Shown here piece after piece: positions 11,418 through 21,570 of a stretch of DNA of 64,000 nt. Position numbers and translations under genes: made by a program. The first letter of the stretch is position 1. The number at the start of each line of letters is the position of its first letter. The notes beneath the pieces are model-generated. The model was not told the origin of the DNA. It worked only from the letters and a program-made list of their open reading frames with translations, and ran no database searches. The stretch comes from Ichthyophis bannanicus (taxonomy: Eukaryota; Chordata; Amphibia; Gymnophiona; Ichthyophiidae): positions 201,313,156-201,377,155 of the forward strand of contig CM066037.1 in NCBI GenBank assembly GCA_033557465.1, read 5' to 3'.

Positions 11418-11806
11418 TATGAGAAACTGGAAGTGGAGGAATCCACTGGGTCCTGATTGGATGTGGGTCCTTGAAGAACAGCTGGAACAACTTCAACAAA
11501 CTCTTCAAGGTTTATCATTTCCGGGCTCCAAGAAGGTTGTCCCCCCAGAAAAGGGATTTCAACAAACCCTGACCATGAATGGGCCAAAGAGCAGTCCTGC
11601 TCCTAGCTGAGAATGAACAATGACTAAACCATTCTGTTTCTCGCCTAAGGCTATCCAGAATGAGTTTTACGAAACTCCAGAATTACTCTGATCTCAGCAG
11701 TCCTGCTCAGGAAGAGAACAGCACTCCAGCATTTGACTCGATACAGAAGCACAATTACTTCATGGGTAAATTTAAACTTCAAGAACACAAGTAAAGGCCA
11801 TGTTTC

Positions 11807-12904
11807 ATGACTTTATACTGTGATGCAGCAAGGGGTACACAGCTCATGGAAGGGCAGGTAAAAGAAAGACTTACCTCAGATTCAGCATTGGAAAAGAGCA
11901 CTAGGCACTCTGAATCAGTTGAGCAAAGGAAATGGTTACTGCGTAACAAACAGAAAACTCATCAGGAACACCTGATTGAAAATCCCCAGGTCACGTGTAG
12001 GGCTAGGGATTACTTAAGACAGGGTTCCAGTCAGTGGAAGGGAGTTGTGGCAGGAAGAGTTGCAGAGGGAGCAGCAGATGCAGTTGCACCAGCAGATGCA
12101 GATGAAGGCAGAGAGAGAGAAAGGCACGTTACAACTCTCGAGCAAGGCAAAAGCCGGGGAGAGAGTAGCAGGAGGTGTGGCTCTCATCAGCTGAGCAGAA
12201 ACCCCAGGGGAGTGCTGGGAGGAAACTTTTCTCACGGAAAACCAGGAAGTGAATCTGGCTCCAGCACTCAGGAAGAGAGGTTCAAGGCAAGCTGTACTAG
12301 GAGAAAACCTGCTACCAGAGATAGCCTTGAAGGGAAGCCAAGAGTGTCCCACTACACAAGAGACCGGTATGTGCCTGCTCCAAGCACAGGTCAGTGTAAG
12401 AAGAAAGTGTTGGGGGATGGGAACTCCAAGCACATCTGCAGCATAAGAAATAGTTGTAAAGCTAGGACCAATTATACTTCTGCACAACCAGCCTGGGAGG
12501 CTAAAGCCAAAAGATATAGGGAGCCAAGTACTAAGGCAATCCCTGCAGAGAGAAAGAAACCTCCTTATGCTTACAGGGAGAGGTTTAAAACTTATAACTG
12601 CCAAGGGCGTGGTCCTGACTATAACCGCACGAAGCAAGCTGGTTCAGAGCTGTTGTTCTGGGAGGAGAGCCCAGGCAGAAGCTACTACAGAGGGAGGTAT
12701 AGACCCAAAGGGAGAAGAGCCTCCATTGATTACCATAGCGAATTGTCACAAGACGCTGTGTCTGAACACTGTTCACAAGAGGAGTCTGACACAGGGAGTT
12801 TGGGAAGTGCTGGAGAAAGCATGGTATGGGAAGATGGTAGCAGTCTTCCAGAGCCCATTCCCATGGATTGCAGCATGTGTTATAAATGCAGCCTTGATAT
12901 TTGA
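11807..12904 (+). CDS. Unassigned 365-residue ORF, basic and Ser/Gly/Arg-rich, perhaps LTR-associated
   Basis: It starts with ATG at 11807, just after an in-frame TAA at about 11792. The product is rich in Arg, Lys, Ser, Gly and Tyr, with no domain I recognise. The N-terminal half is polar and includes an Ala/Asp patch ('AEGAADAVAPADADEGRE'). The C-terminal part moves from strongly basic ('YYRGRYRPKGRRAS') to acidic and serine-rich, ending near 'PMDCS'. A polyadenylation-like AATAAA lies at 13022. The same basic-to-acidic trend is seen in the ORF inside the LTRs at 52267-53172, but I cannot show homology by eye. It could be an ORF in a solo LTR of another family, or chance. Confidence 0.3.
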   Translation: MTLYCDAARGTQLMEGQVKERLTSDSALEKSTRHSESVEQRKWLLRNKQKTHQEHLIENPQVTCRARDYLRQGSSQWKGVVAGRVAEGAADAVAPADADEGRERERHVTTLEQGKSRGESSRRCGSHQLSRNPRGVLGGNFSHGKPGSESGSSTQEERFKASCTRRKPATRDSLEGKPRVSHYTRDRYVPAPSTGQCKKKVLGDGNSKHICSIRNSCKARTNYTSAQPAWEAKAKRYREPSTKAIPAERKKPPYAYRERFKTYNCQGRGPDYNRTKQAGSELLFWEESPGRSYYRGRYRPKGRRASIDYHSELSQDAVSEHCSQEESDTGSLGSAGESMVWEDGSSLPEPIPMDCSMCYKCSLDI

Positions 12905-13721
12905 GTAAATGCAAAAGAGAACTTTGTGCATGTAACAAAGAATATATGTTTGCCACTATTTTTGTTACTTCGCTTACGTTTTGAAGTTTCTGTTCTTCTT
13001 GACAGTCCGAGCGGGACGGGGAATAAAATCCCACTTTATTTTCATTCAAATTGCTCTGAAAGACTCTTTTATTTATAAAGCCGGAGCAGTTTACTTGTCT
13101 TATAGACCCTAGGCAACCGCCTATACAGGGCTAAAAGGGCTCTAACCACGGGCCCCATCACAATACTAATAACCTCTAAGAGAAGGAACCTAATGCAGTG
13201 CCATCCCATGGCACACACGATGCATGGCAACTGTTTGCAAAATTGGTGTGTTCATCACAGACCAGATCAGATAATACAAACTAGCGTGACAATACAGATT
13301 GGAGATGGACCTCAGAATGTTCTTAGCGCTGAGCACTGTCTCCAAGGGCTGCTAAGTGTTAGTATTTGAAGTGATGTGTTTTTCCTACTCCAAATCAGCA
13401 GATCTAGAAACTGCCCTATGTGTGCCACCCTAGGAAGTAGCCTCTACTCCTTATGGTTGTAGGGCACAGCATTGGGGACCATCTGGAGAATGGATGCCAC
13501 TGGAGCTAAAGGGTACATCTGCTAGCATACTTCTCAATAATAGAGGGCACCTCTCCAGGGCAGCAGCCAGACTATACTGCATTGCATGTAATGTGTAGTA
13601 CACAACACCATGCCAGTGAGACAACACATCCACAGAGCTATGGACACAACAACAGCCCACACCAAAAAAAGGGATGCCACTTGTTTTTGGGCCATGGGTG
13701 ATAGTTGACTGCATGCAATTA
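12905..13721. other. Unassigned DNA, possibly the rest of an LTR-like sequence
   Basis: The part 12905-13130 contains AATAAA (13022), TTTATTTATAAAG and a T-rich segment, an arrangement that would fit an LTR R-U5 region. No matching partner LTR is present. From 13131 to 13721 I see no feature. Confidence 0.3.
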
Positions 13722-14006
13722 TTTTATTTATTTATTTTTATTTATGTATTAGAATTTCCATACCACTTTTTCCAGTAGATCAAATGTGGTTTACATTTAA
13801 CAACGTCTGAAATTGTACAGAAACCAGTACAAGATCAGTTACATAAAACAGTTGAGAACTATGTACAATGGAATTTGAACAAAAGCTTACACTAGATCTA
13901 GGCTAAGTTGCAAATTATATACAGTGTGTAGTGCATGTGATTCAATATTATGGACTATTGTGTAATAGTATCTGTTAATTGTTAGTCTCTGGGCGTGCTT
14001 TTCAAG

Positions 14007-14368
14007 TTATTGGGGGGTATTAGAGTGGGGTTGGATGGAGGGGGAGTTCATATGATGGGTTGGTGAGGTCAGCATTGGTAGGTTCTTGTAGGTTTCCAAA
14101 ATACTGTGAGAAAAGGAAGGTTTTAATTTTTTGCGAAAAGTGGAGAGGTCATTCATTTCTCTTAACTCATCTGGCAGGGTATTCCAGAGGGTAGGAACAA
14201 TGTCTGACAAAGCTCTATTATTTGTTGCTTTGTTGCATTTTCTGTAGTCTGGGGAAGTGGTCAGTTTGTTTTTGTTGCATCTTCGTTTCATTCGAGTATC
14301 GATGCCTTTAGTGGTTAGTGTAGAGAGGTATGAAGGAGCTATATCTCTAAGGAATTTGAATTTGAAAT
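14007..14368 (-). pseudogene. L2-A extreme C-terminus
   Basis: The minus-strand reading gives 'FLRDIAPSYLSTLTTK' and then 'PTLWNTLPDELREMNDLSTF' and 'RKKLKPSF', the usual L2 C-terminal 'W..LP..LR...S...FK..LK' pattern. It directly continues the fragment ending at 18567, proving that 14369-18546 is an insertion. Confidence 0.8.
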
Positions 14369-14428
14369 CTTTGCTTCGGTCTTTACTGAGGAAGATGTAA
14401 GGATCTTACCCATGACAGGCATCTGTAT

Positions 14429-15532
14429 TTGGAAAAACTTAGAGAAGCTAGCAAAGTAGTCAAGAAGGCAAAAATTCAAAAGGAGGAAATAACCAATGCA
14501 ATAAAATGGGGGGATAAGACATTTTTCAGATATATTAGTGAGAAGAGGAAGGGCAAGAGTGGTATTGTCAGACTCAAGGGTGCAGGGGAGGAATATGTAG
14601 AAGCTGATAAGGATAAAGCGGAATTGCTTAACAAATATTTTTGTCCTGTGTTCACAGATGAAGAACCAGGAGCAGGACCTCAGAAAACACCCACAAATAG
14701 GAACAGAAGCAAAGGACATCTTGAACAATTTTCAAAAGACTGTGTTCGTGAAAAACTATCTCAACTTAAAGTAGACAAAGCGATGGGACCGGATGGGATA
14801 CACCCGAGAATACTGAGGGAACTTGGGGAATTTCTAGCAGCTCCACTGACTGACCTTTTCAATGCCTTGTTGGAGTCGGGAGTGGTGCCAAAGGACTGGA
14901 GAGAGGCTCATGTGGTGCCTTTACACAAAAGCGGAAGTAAGGATGTGGTTGAAAACTACAGGCCGGTTAGTTTAACTTCGGTGGTGAGTAAATTATTGGA
15001 AACGCTGCTGAAAGAGAAAATAGTGAGGTTTCTGGAGTCCGGCGGATTACAGGATCCGAGGCAGCATGGATTCACCAGAGGCAGGTCTTGTCAGACAAAT
15101 CTGATTGATTTCTTTGACTGGGTGACCAGGGAGTTGGACCGAGGGAGAGCCCTAGATGTGGTGTATTTAGATTTCAGTAAAGCCTTTGATACTGTTCCTC
15201 ACAGGCGACTTATAAACAAACTGAGCACCCTAGGGCTGGACCCTAAAGTTACTGCTTGGGTTAGAAATTGGTTGGGTGGGAGGCGACAAAGAGTACAAGT
15301 AAATGGAGTTCACTCTGAGGAGAAGGATGTTATCAGCGGTGTGCCCCAGGGATCTGTCCTTGGTCCAATTCTTTTTAACATCTTTGTTAGTGATATAGCG
15401 GAAGGGCTTTCAGATAAGGTTTGCCTCTTTGCGGATGATACCAAAATCTGCAATAGAGTAGACACCCAGGAAGGGGTAGATAGCATGAGGAGGGATCTAG
15501 CTAAGCTTGAAGAATGGTCTAGAATTTGGCAG
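14429..15532 (+). pseudogene. CR1-B ORF2, reverse transcriptase
   Basis: The frame runs from the pre-RT region ('FFRYISEKRKGKSGIV', 'LNKYFCPVFTDEE') through 'DKAMGPDGIHPRIL', 'NYRPVSLTSV', 'YLDFSKAFDTVPHRRL', 'GVPQGSVLGPILFNIFV' and 'FADDTKI' (about 15430). It is open for the entire RT core but then runs into foreign sequence at 15533. In the copy that carries on after 16136 the same CR1 frame continues. This is the least damaged RT in this nest. Confidence 0.86.
15362..15532 (+). repeat. 171-bp direct duplication, left copy (partner 15966-16136)
   Basis: Positions 15362-15532 and 15966-16136 are the same CR1-B segment, from the GGTCCAATTC after RT motif B to TTTGGCAG, with only about two differences that I can see (ATAAGG/GTAAGG and TAGCATG/TAACATG). 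They bracket a 433-bp L1 ORF1 fragment. Confidence 0.92.
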
Positions 15533-15965
15533 ATGCCGCATTGTTACACCGCCAGGATTAATTTTTGGAAAATGTTATAAGATCTTATAATTTGCGGTTG
15601 TTAAATTTTCCAAAGACTCATTTCCTGTCTCCGTTGATCTTACTCCACAAATATTTCAAAGAGATTTTGCAATTTACTGATTCTGAATCGATTCTGATTT
15701 CTAAGCTTTATTATGTACCTCAGGGTAAGGTTGAGAGAGATGACCAGGGAGGTGAGGCAGCTACTCAGCTGGGACAGCTTGTCTCGTCTCCATTGGACAT
15801 CTCATAATTCATTGAGTCCGATGATGATATTATACCCTCAAGGGCCACTCTTTTGGTAAAGTTTGTTTTAGAATCAGACAAAGATAGAGTCCTGCGTGCT
15901 TACTTTAAAAAAAAGGATGAAAAATTTTGTGGATATTTAATTCAAATGTTTCCGGATGTTTCTAG
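15533..15965 (+). mobile_element. L1 ORF1 fragment inserted in CR1-B
   Basis: The translation includes 'NLRLLNFPK', 'KYFKEILQF' and 'ISKLYYVPQGK', and toward the end, in another frame, 'RATLLVKFVLESDKDRVL' and 'QMFPDVSR'. These are recognisable pieces of an L1/Tx1-type ORF1 RRM and C-terminal domain. It is a different L1 lineage from the ORF1 at 2304-3158. It has no poly(A) tail and neither end of an L1. How it got here is unclear; the flanking 171-bp duplications are discussed in the findings. Confidence 0.6.
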
Positions 15966-16136
15966 GGTCCAATTCTTTTTAACATCTTTGTTAGTGATAT
16001 AGCGGAAGGGCTTTCAGGTAAGGTTTGCCTCTTTGCGGATGATACCAAAATCTGCAATAGAGTAGACACCCAGGAAGGGGTAGATAACATGAGGAGGGAT
16101 CTAGCTAAGCTTGAAGAATGGTCTAGAATTTGGCAG

Positions 16137-16921
16137 CTGGGATTTAATGTTAAAAAATGTAAGGTCATGCATTTGGGCTGCAGCAATCCAAGGAGCAATA
16201 TAGTATAGGGGGTGAAGTACTTTTGTCCACTAAAGAAGAGCGGAACCTAGGCGTGGTTGTGTCTGATGATCTTAAAGTAGCTAAACAGGTAGAAAAGGCG
16301 ATGGCAAAAGCTAGAAGGATGCTTGGATGCATACGGAGAGGAATGGTTAGCAGAAAAAAGGAGGTGATAATGCCTCTGTATAAGTCTTTGGTGCGACCTC
16401 ATTTGGAGTATAGTGTGCAATTCTGGAGCCCGCACCTTCAAAAGGGTGTGAACAGGATGGAGTCGGTGCAGAGGGTGGCTACTAAAATGATTAGTGGTCT
16501 TCATTATAAAGCATGAGGACAGACTGAAGGATCTTAATATGTACACCTTAGAGGAAAGGCGGGATAGAGGTGATATGATTGAGATGTTTATATACCTCCG
16601 TGGCATACATGTTCAGGGAGAGAGCCTCTTTCAATTGAAAGCAAGTTCTGCTACGAGGGGACATGGGATGAGGGTGAAGGGAGATAGATTTAGGAGTGAT
16701 ATGCGGAAATATTTCTTTACGGAGAGAGTAGTGGATCCGTGGAATAGTCTCCCAGTGGAGGTAGTAGAGATGAGGACAGTAACTGAATTCAAAAAAGCAT
16801 GGGACAAACACAGAGGATCTCTAAAGGTAAAAAGGGGACTGTTGTAGTTGTTATGGAAGGACAGACTAAATAGGCCATGTGGTCTTTTTCTGTCATCATA
16901 TTTCTATGTTCCTATGTTTCT
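16137..16921 (+). pseudogene. CR1-B ORF2 C-terminal part and 3' UTR
   Basis: After the second 171-bp copy the CR1 frame resumes: 'STKEERNLGVVVSDDLKV', 'RRMLGCIRRGM', 'SLVRPHLEYSVQFWSPHLQK', then in the frame 16494-16847 'YTLEERRDRGDMIEMF', 'MRKYFFTERVVDPWNSLPVE' and 'FKKAWDKHRGSLK'. The 3' UTR ends at the CR1-type octamers. A frameshift lies near 16505. Confidence 0.8.
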
Positions 16922-17302
16922 ATGACTGAAGTGGTATTTAGAGGTGATACTGTAGAAGAATTGAAAGAAATATCGACACACTGGGAAGATGTATTTCAAC
17001 TATTTGATAAACTGAAGAGTAGCAAATCACCTGGACCGGATGGTATACATCCAAGAGTGTTGAAAGAACTTAAATATGAAATTTCAGACCTGCTATTACT
17101 AATCTGTGAACTATCATTAAAATCATATGTAATATCTGAAGATTGGAGGATTGCCAATGTAACACCAATTTTTAAAAAGGGTTCCAGGGTTGATCCAGGA
17201 AACTACAGACCGATGAGCCTGACTTCAATACCAGGAAAAATGGTAGAAACCATCATAAAGAACAAAATTACTCAACATATAGATAGTCATGGTTTAATGG
17301 GA
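16922..17302 (+). pseudogene. CR1-A copy III ORF2, N-terminal RT part
   Basis: This resumes the host right after CR1-B: 'HWEDVFQLFDKLKSSKSPGP', 'VTPIFKKGSR', 'NYRPMSLTSIPGKMVE'. It stops at 'SHGLMG', where copy I continues with the RT core. The catalytic region is missing from this copy. Confidence 0.82.
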
Positions 17303-17744
17303 AAGTGTTTCTCCCTCCAATCGTCTCTAAGACTGTGATGTTTCCTGTGTTTGAAAACCCTTATCTTTAAACGAATGAGTTTCTGTAATTTTTTTTCTTT
17401 TTTATTGTAAAGTTAATATGAACTCGGGGTCTCAGACTTCCGTTAGGCACTACTTTTTAGACAATGTCCTCTTATAATGTGCCAATCTTGCATCAATGAC
17501 CACCTTGTTCAAAATAAATTTAAATACTTCTAGATTTTATCTTCAGAAACCCAAACGAGTGCTTATCTTAATGTTCTTCAGTTTTCCCCAACGCTCCGTT
17601 CTGGCACCGTGCCTGCATTTCACCACAATGGGTTTCTTCAGGGGGTTCTCTATACTGAAGCACTTTGTTGCAAAGTCCGCTAGTTTATTCCTTACTGCTT
17701 AGCGTGCTGCCTTGAGCCTACTGGCTTCTAAAAGATGGTTACTA
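17303..17744. repeat. Foreign 440-bp segment replacing the CR1-A RT core, with a hammerhead-like motif on the minus strand
   Basis: It is not CR1. On the minus strand, 17612-17645 reads CCCCTGAAGA, a short ACC...GGT stem, then GAAATG, the same plan as the motifs in the palindromic element at 31796 and 40459. I infer a piece of a Penelope-like or related element. About 500 bp of host are missing at this site, so it was not a simple insertion, or the host was deleted later. Confidence 0.4.
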
Positions 17745-18546
17745 ACTATGGTAAGATGACGCAAGGTTCCACATGTAGAAACACTACCCAGGAAAAAGAT
17801 TTGGGTGTCATCATGGATAACATGTTAAAACCCTCCGCTCACTGTGCAGCGGCGGCCAAGAGAGCAAATAGAATGATAGGTATCATAAGGAAAGGAATGG
17901 AAAATAAAACAAATGATATTATAATGCCTCTGTATCATTCCATGGTGCGACTGCACCTTGAATATTGTGTGCAATTCTGGTCACCGTATCTTAAAAAGGA
18001 TATAGCATTATTAGAAAAGGTACAGAGAAGAGCCATCAAAATGGTAAAGGGGATGGAAGGATGTTCCTATGAAGAGAGGCTAAAAGGATAGGGCTCTTCA
18101 ACCTGGAAAGGAGACGGCTGAGGGGAGATATGATAGAGGTCTATAAATTAATGAATGGAGTGGAACGGGTAGACGTAGATTGATTGTTTACATCATCAGA
18201 ATATAAAAAAACTAGGGGGTAACCTATTTAAGACTAATAAGAGAAAATATTTTTTCACTCAACGTGTAATCAAACTCTGGAATGTGTTACCGCAGGATGT
18301 AGTAAAAGCTGTTAGTGTAGTTGGGTTTAAAAAAAATTTGGACAAGTTCCTGGAGGAAAGGTCCATAAACCATTATTAAAAGGGACCCAGGATATCACTG
18401 CTTGACCCAATACAAGCATTCAGGAACCTGTGTCTTTTGGGGAGACTGATAGGTACTTATGACCTAGCTTGGCCACTGTTGGAAACAGGATACTGGGCTT
18501 GATGGACCTTGGTCTGACCCAGTATGGCATATCTTATGTTCTTATG
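17745..18546 (+). pseudogene. CR1-A copy III ORF2 C-terminus and 3' end
   Basis: The frame 17735-18091 encodes the family's post-RT region ('TTQEKDLGVIMDNMLKPSAH', 'MVRLHLEYCVQFWSPYLKK'). Then there is a frameshift near 18090 and stops, then 'RKYFFTQRVIKLWN' in a third frame, and the 3' UTR with 'CTTGATGGACCTTGG' and the terminal octamers. It is decayed compared with copy I. Confidence 0.8.
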
Positions 18547-18566
18547 AATGTGGTTACTAGTATTTT

Positions 18567-18899
18567 TTAGTGTATACAGCTCTGTATTGGAAGCCAATGT
18601 AAATTGTACAATATAGGGGTGATGTGTTCTGTTATGCTAGCATTCCATGCAATTCGGGTTGCCACATTTTGTGACATTTGGAGCTGTCTAATGGTTTGTT
18701 TGGGTAATCCTTGAAGAATGCTGTTACAGAAATCAAAGTGGAGTGTGGTGATTGCTTGGAAGACTGATCTAAAGTCGTGAGTAGGTAAAAGAGGCCGAAA
18801 TTGTTTTATCATTTTAAGTTTGTAGATTTTTTTAGTTGTTTGTTTTATGTGTGATGACATGTTGAGTGTATAGTCTAGAATGACACCGAGGAATTTCAA
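18567..18899 (-). pseudogene. L2-A post-RT region
   Basis: The frame starts at 'MKFLGVILDYTLNMSSHI', continues through 'LHFDFCNSILQGLPKQTIRQLQMSQNVA' and ends at 'LYNLHWLPIQ', the conserved segment after the RT in L2-like LINEs. It is cut by the CR1-A insertion at 18546. The next residues are found at 14368 and downwards. Confidence 0.8.
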
Positions 18900-19057
18900 T
18901 TCATTCTTTACTGAAATATCTGTATCGCGGATTCTGATAGAGGAAGGAGGGATGAAACTTTGATTTTGGTTATATAAAGGGCTTCAGTTTTCTTGAAGTT
19001 GATCATAAGATTATGAGACTTGAGCCATTCTGATACTTCAGTGAAGCAGTCTGTAAT

Positions 19058-19924
19058 TTAATGTAGTTTAGGATTGGAGATGTTGAAAGGTAGGTATAAT
19101 ATTATATCATCTGCATAGATGTGATAGTTCACCTTACATTTTTTGAAGATCGTACAGATGAGTTGGATATAGATGTTAAACAAGAGAGCGGATAGTGAGG
19201 ATCCCTGGGGCAGACCTTGTTCTTGATTATATGGTTTAGATGTATGTTGTCTGAATTTGACCTGTTGTGTTCTTTCGGAGAGGTATGATTGAAACCAGTA
19301 TAGAACTGTGTCTTTAATACCAATTTGCTCTAGTCTGAAGAGCATAATGGAGCGGTTTATGCTGTCAAATGCAACGGTGATGTCTAAAAATAGGAGTGTG
19401 AACATTTGTTTGGAGTTGTCTATACCACATAATAGTTTGTCAAACAGGACAGATAGGAGTGTTTCAACTCTATGATGTGGATGAAAACCGTATTGATGTT
19501 CATCAAGGGATGCATGGGTGTCAATGTGATCTTGGAGCTGAATTTGAACTGTTTTTTCTATCAGTTTGGCCATGAATGGGAGGCTGGATATAGTTCTATA
19601 TGAAGTGGGACTGTTTTTATCCAAAGAGGTATTTTTGAGGATGGGGCGTATTAAGGTGTGCTTTATGGAAGAGGGCATGTGACCTTGTTGTAGTGAGAAG
19701 TTGATAATGGGAAGAATGAAAGGAGCGAGCTCTGCTTTTGTGGCTTTTATCCAGCTAACCGGACAGGGGTAAAGAGTGGAGGTAGTTGTGTTTATTTTAG
19801 TTATGAGGTTGCAGAGTGCATCCTTACTGGTCTGAGAGAATGGTGACCAAGAGAAGTTTAGTATGGAATTAGTTTTGGGTAGAGTGATTATATCTAAGAC
19901 TTGATGTTTTAGCTTTTTTTTCAT
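19058..19924 (-). pseudogene. L2-A reverse transcriptase
   Basis: A 288-codon open stretch contains 'SSLPFMAKLIEK', 'LFLDITVAFDSINRSIM' (motif A), 'GLPQGSSLSALLFNIYI' (motif B) and 'YADDIILYLPF' (catalytic, at about 19100-19120 on the plus strand). This is the core RT of an L2/jockey-type LINE. The neighbouring frame 19869-20111 gives the preceding linker. The domain itself has no stop, but the element as a whole is split and frameshifted. Confidence 0.85.
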
Positions 19925-20399
19925 AGTAATTGGCCAAAATTTGGGGATCTATGGTAGTCTTATTTGTGTCTTTATTTATTGTGATGTTGGTCAGGGATTT
20001 TACAATTATGATTAGTTCCCTAGGGCAGTTGAGTGATTTTGAGAGGACGTTAGTGTAGTGTTCCTTCTTTTTATTGTTAATAGCATTTTTGTAATGTTGA
20101 AGGGTGGTCATGTATTGAGATCATAGAGCAGTGGATTTTGTGTGTCTCCATTTGCGCTCATGTTTGCACAGGAAGAGCTTCATCTCCTTAACATCTTGGT
20201 TATACCATGCTGCATTTTGTTTTTGAGCGTTGCTCGGATGCTGTACTTTAATGATAGCAGCATTAGATATGGTGTCATTCCAATTTGTTATGGCTTCATC
20301 TAGATTTCTTGGTTCTGGGTTTAGGTATTATAGGGTTTGATTTAGGAAGCTGTCCTTTTCAAATTTCTTATATCTTTTGTGTGGTGAGACGCATGTAGG

Positions 20400-20632
20400 T
20401 TTTTATCCCTCTAGAGGACAGCAACCTTGGGCCGGAAGGACTGGGGTTTCTAGTCCCACAGGTGCTCCTTGTGGTCTTGGGCAAGCCACTTAACCCTCCA
20501 TAGCCCATGTTCCCTGTAAAATAGTTATCTCCAAGTTATAATGCCCTGTTCAATGTAATTTCAGTTTGTTCAATGTAAACCGCACTGATGCAGAATAGCG
20601 CGGTATATAATGTAAATAAATAAATAAATAGG
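20400..20632 (+). mobile_element. MIR-like SINE with an L2-type tail
   Basis: The central part reads 'GGTCTTGGGCAAGCCACTTA', 'CATGTTCCCTGTAAAATAG', closely resembling the conserved core of MIR/CORE-SINEs. The 3' part carries 'TGTAAACCGC', a hairpin (about 20573-20606), 'GCGGTATATAA' and an AATAAATA tail, the same as the L2-type end at 1640-1726. It interrupts the L2-A endonuclease. A possible short target duplication (TAGGTT) is not convincing. Confidence 0.7.
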
Positions 20633-20947
20633 TTGTGTATGGGTGGGAGAATAAGCTGGGAGCAGAAATTTTATGAGATGATGATCTGACCGGGAGACCT
20701 GTTGTATCTGCAGTGTTGTAGGGAGTTGATAATTAAATGTGTCATTGGATAAGAAGACTAAGTCAAGGATGTTGCCTTTAGTGTGTGTGGGAGTGTTAAT
20801 TAGTTGATGAAAGCCCATGTCTGTTATGGAGTTTAAGAATGAAGTAGCATGATTGTGGTGTAGCAAGGCTAGGTTGAAGTCACCTAGTAGTATTAATGGT
20901 CGTTTGTTGGTAGATGAACATATTATTTCAGTTATGCTGAAGTATAT

Positions 20948-21568
20948 CTATGTCTGATTGTTTGAGGTAAGTAGGGATGCATTAATCTCCTTTTTTATGA
21001 TGATGATAACACCTACTCCTCTCCTAGTGGCTCTGGGGGAGTGGAATATATCATGATCTGGAGTTTTGAACTGGTTGATTAGCACCGAGTCAGATTCTGC
21101 AAGCCATGATTCAGTGATACAGACAAGGTCAGGATTGTTATCAGTTATTATGTCATGAAAAATAGATATCTTATTCCTTAGTGACTGTGCATTTGAAAGA
21201 TAGCATTTTAGAGTTGTCAAGTGAGGTGTAGTTATAATTGAGGGTGTGAGATTTGTTTTTCGTTGAACGGTGAAGTCTGTTTTGCTTATGTTTATAGCTA
21301 CTGTATGTATGGGTTTTGTGCTCATAAGATCAGTGTGAGCGCAGGAAGAGAAGAGAATCCAAGGTGTGTAAGACATACCTATTACAGGCATCAAGTGGTC
21401 TCGATGTGTCCAGCTCCCCAATACGAGTTCTATGAGTGGCCTAGCCTGGCCATCAGGACAACTGGTACTCGTCTTTTTCTTAGCATTCAGCCATTTGTAA
21501 TTTAAGTCCTCTGTGTCCTGAGTCATCTTATTGCAAATGTTTATCCAGAGTTTGTTTCTGGTAGGCAC
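20948..21568 (-). pseudogene. L2-A endonuclease region
   Basis: The translated minus strand shows the start of an AP-like endonuclease: 'CYLSNAQSLRNKISIFHDII' (Asn), 'DLVCITESWL' (Glu), then 'RRGVGVIIIIKKEI'. In LINEs this domain nicks the target DNA. The frame ends at 20948; more endonuclease sequence, including 'INTPTHTKGNILDLVF' and 'SDHHLIKF', follows in the frame 20570-20866, where the SINE tail then intrudes. Stops and frame changes make it inactive. Confidence 0.78.
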
Positions 21569-21570
21569 TC

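Larger units (their letters stand above)
14417..16921 (+). mobile_element. CR1-B LINE nested in CR1-A copy III
   Basis: A second CR1 family, 5'-truncated, with a 3' end of the form TTTCTATGTTCCTATG (about 16901-16921) as expected for CR1. The host sequence ATGAC is present on both sides (14412-14416 and 16922-16926), either a 5-bp target duplication or microhomology with the terminal repeat. It carries an extra L1 scrap between 171-bp duplications (15362-16136). Another copy of the family lies antisense at 59065-60830. Confidence 0.85.
14369..18546 (+). mobile_element. CR1-A LINE, copy III, inserted in L2-A and itself split
   Basis: It starts with the 50 bp 14369-14416, matching copy I at 497-541, is interrupted by CR1-B (14417-16921), resumes at 16922 with the next bases of the same family, and ends at 18546 with the TTCTTATG-type terminus. 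Between 17302 and 17745 the RT core is missing and about 440 bp of other sequence stands in its place. Confidence 0.85.
13722..21570 (-). mobile_element. L2-clade LINE (L2-A), antisense, twice interrupted
   Basis: Reading on the minus strand from about 21570, the order is endonuclease (20640-21568), linker (19925-20399), RT (19058-19924), post-RT region (18567-18899), then, after a jump over 14369-18546, the C-terminus (14007-14368) and a 3' end with 'TGTAAACCAC', 'GTGGTAT' and an AATAAATA-type tail (13722-13800). The gaps are a CR1-A insertion and a MIR-like SINE (20400-20632). The protein crosses the CR1-A gap in the expected order: 'HWLPIQ' on one side, 'FLRDIAPSYLS' on the other. The simple-repeat tail and the RT type support L2. 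Confidence 0.85.
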
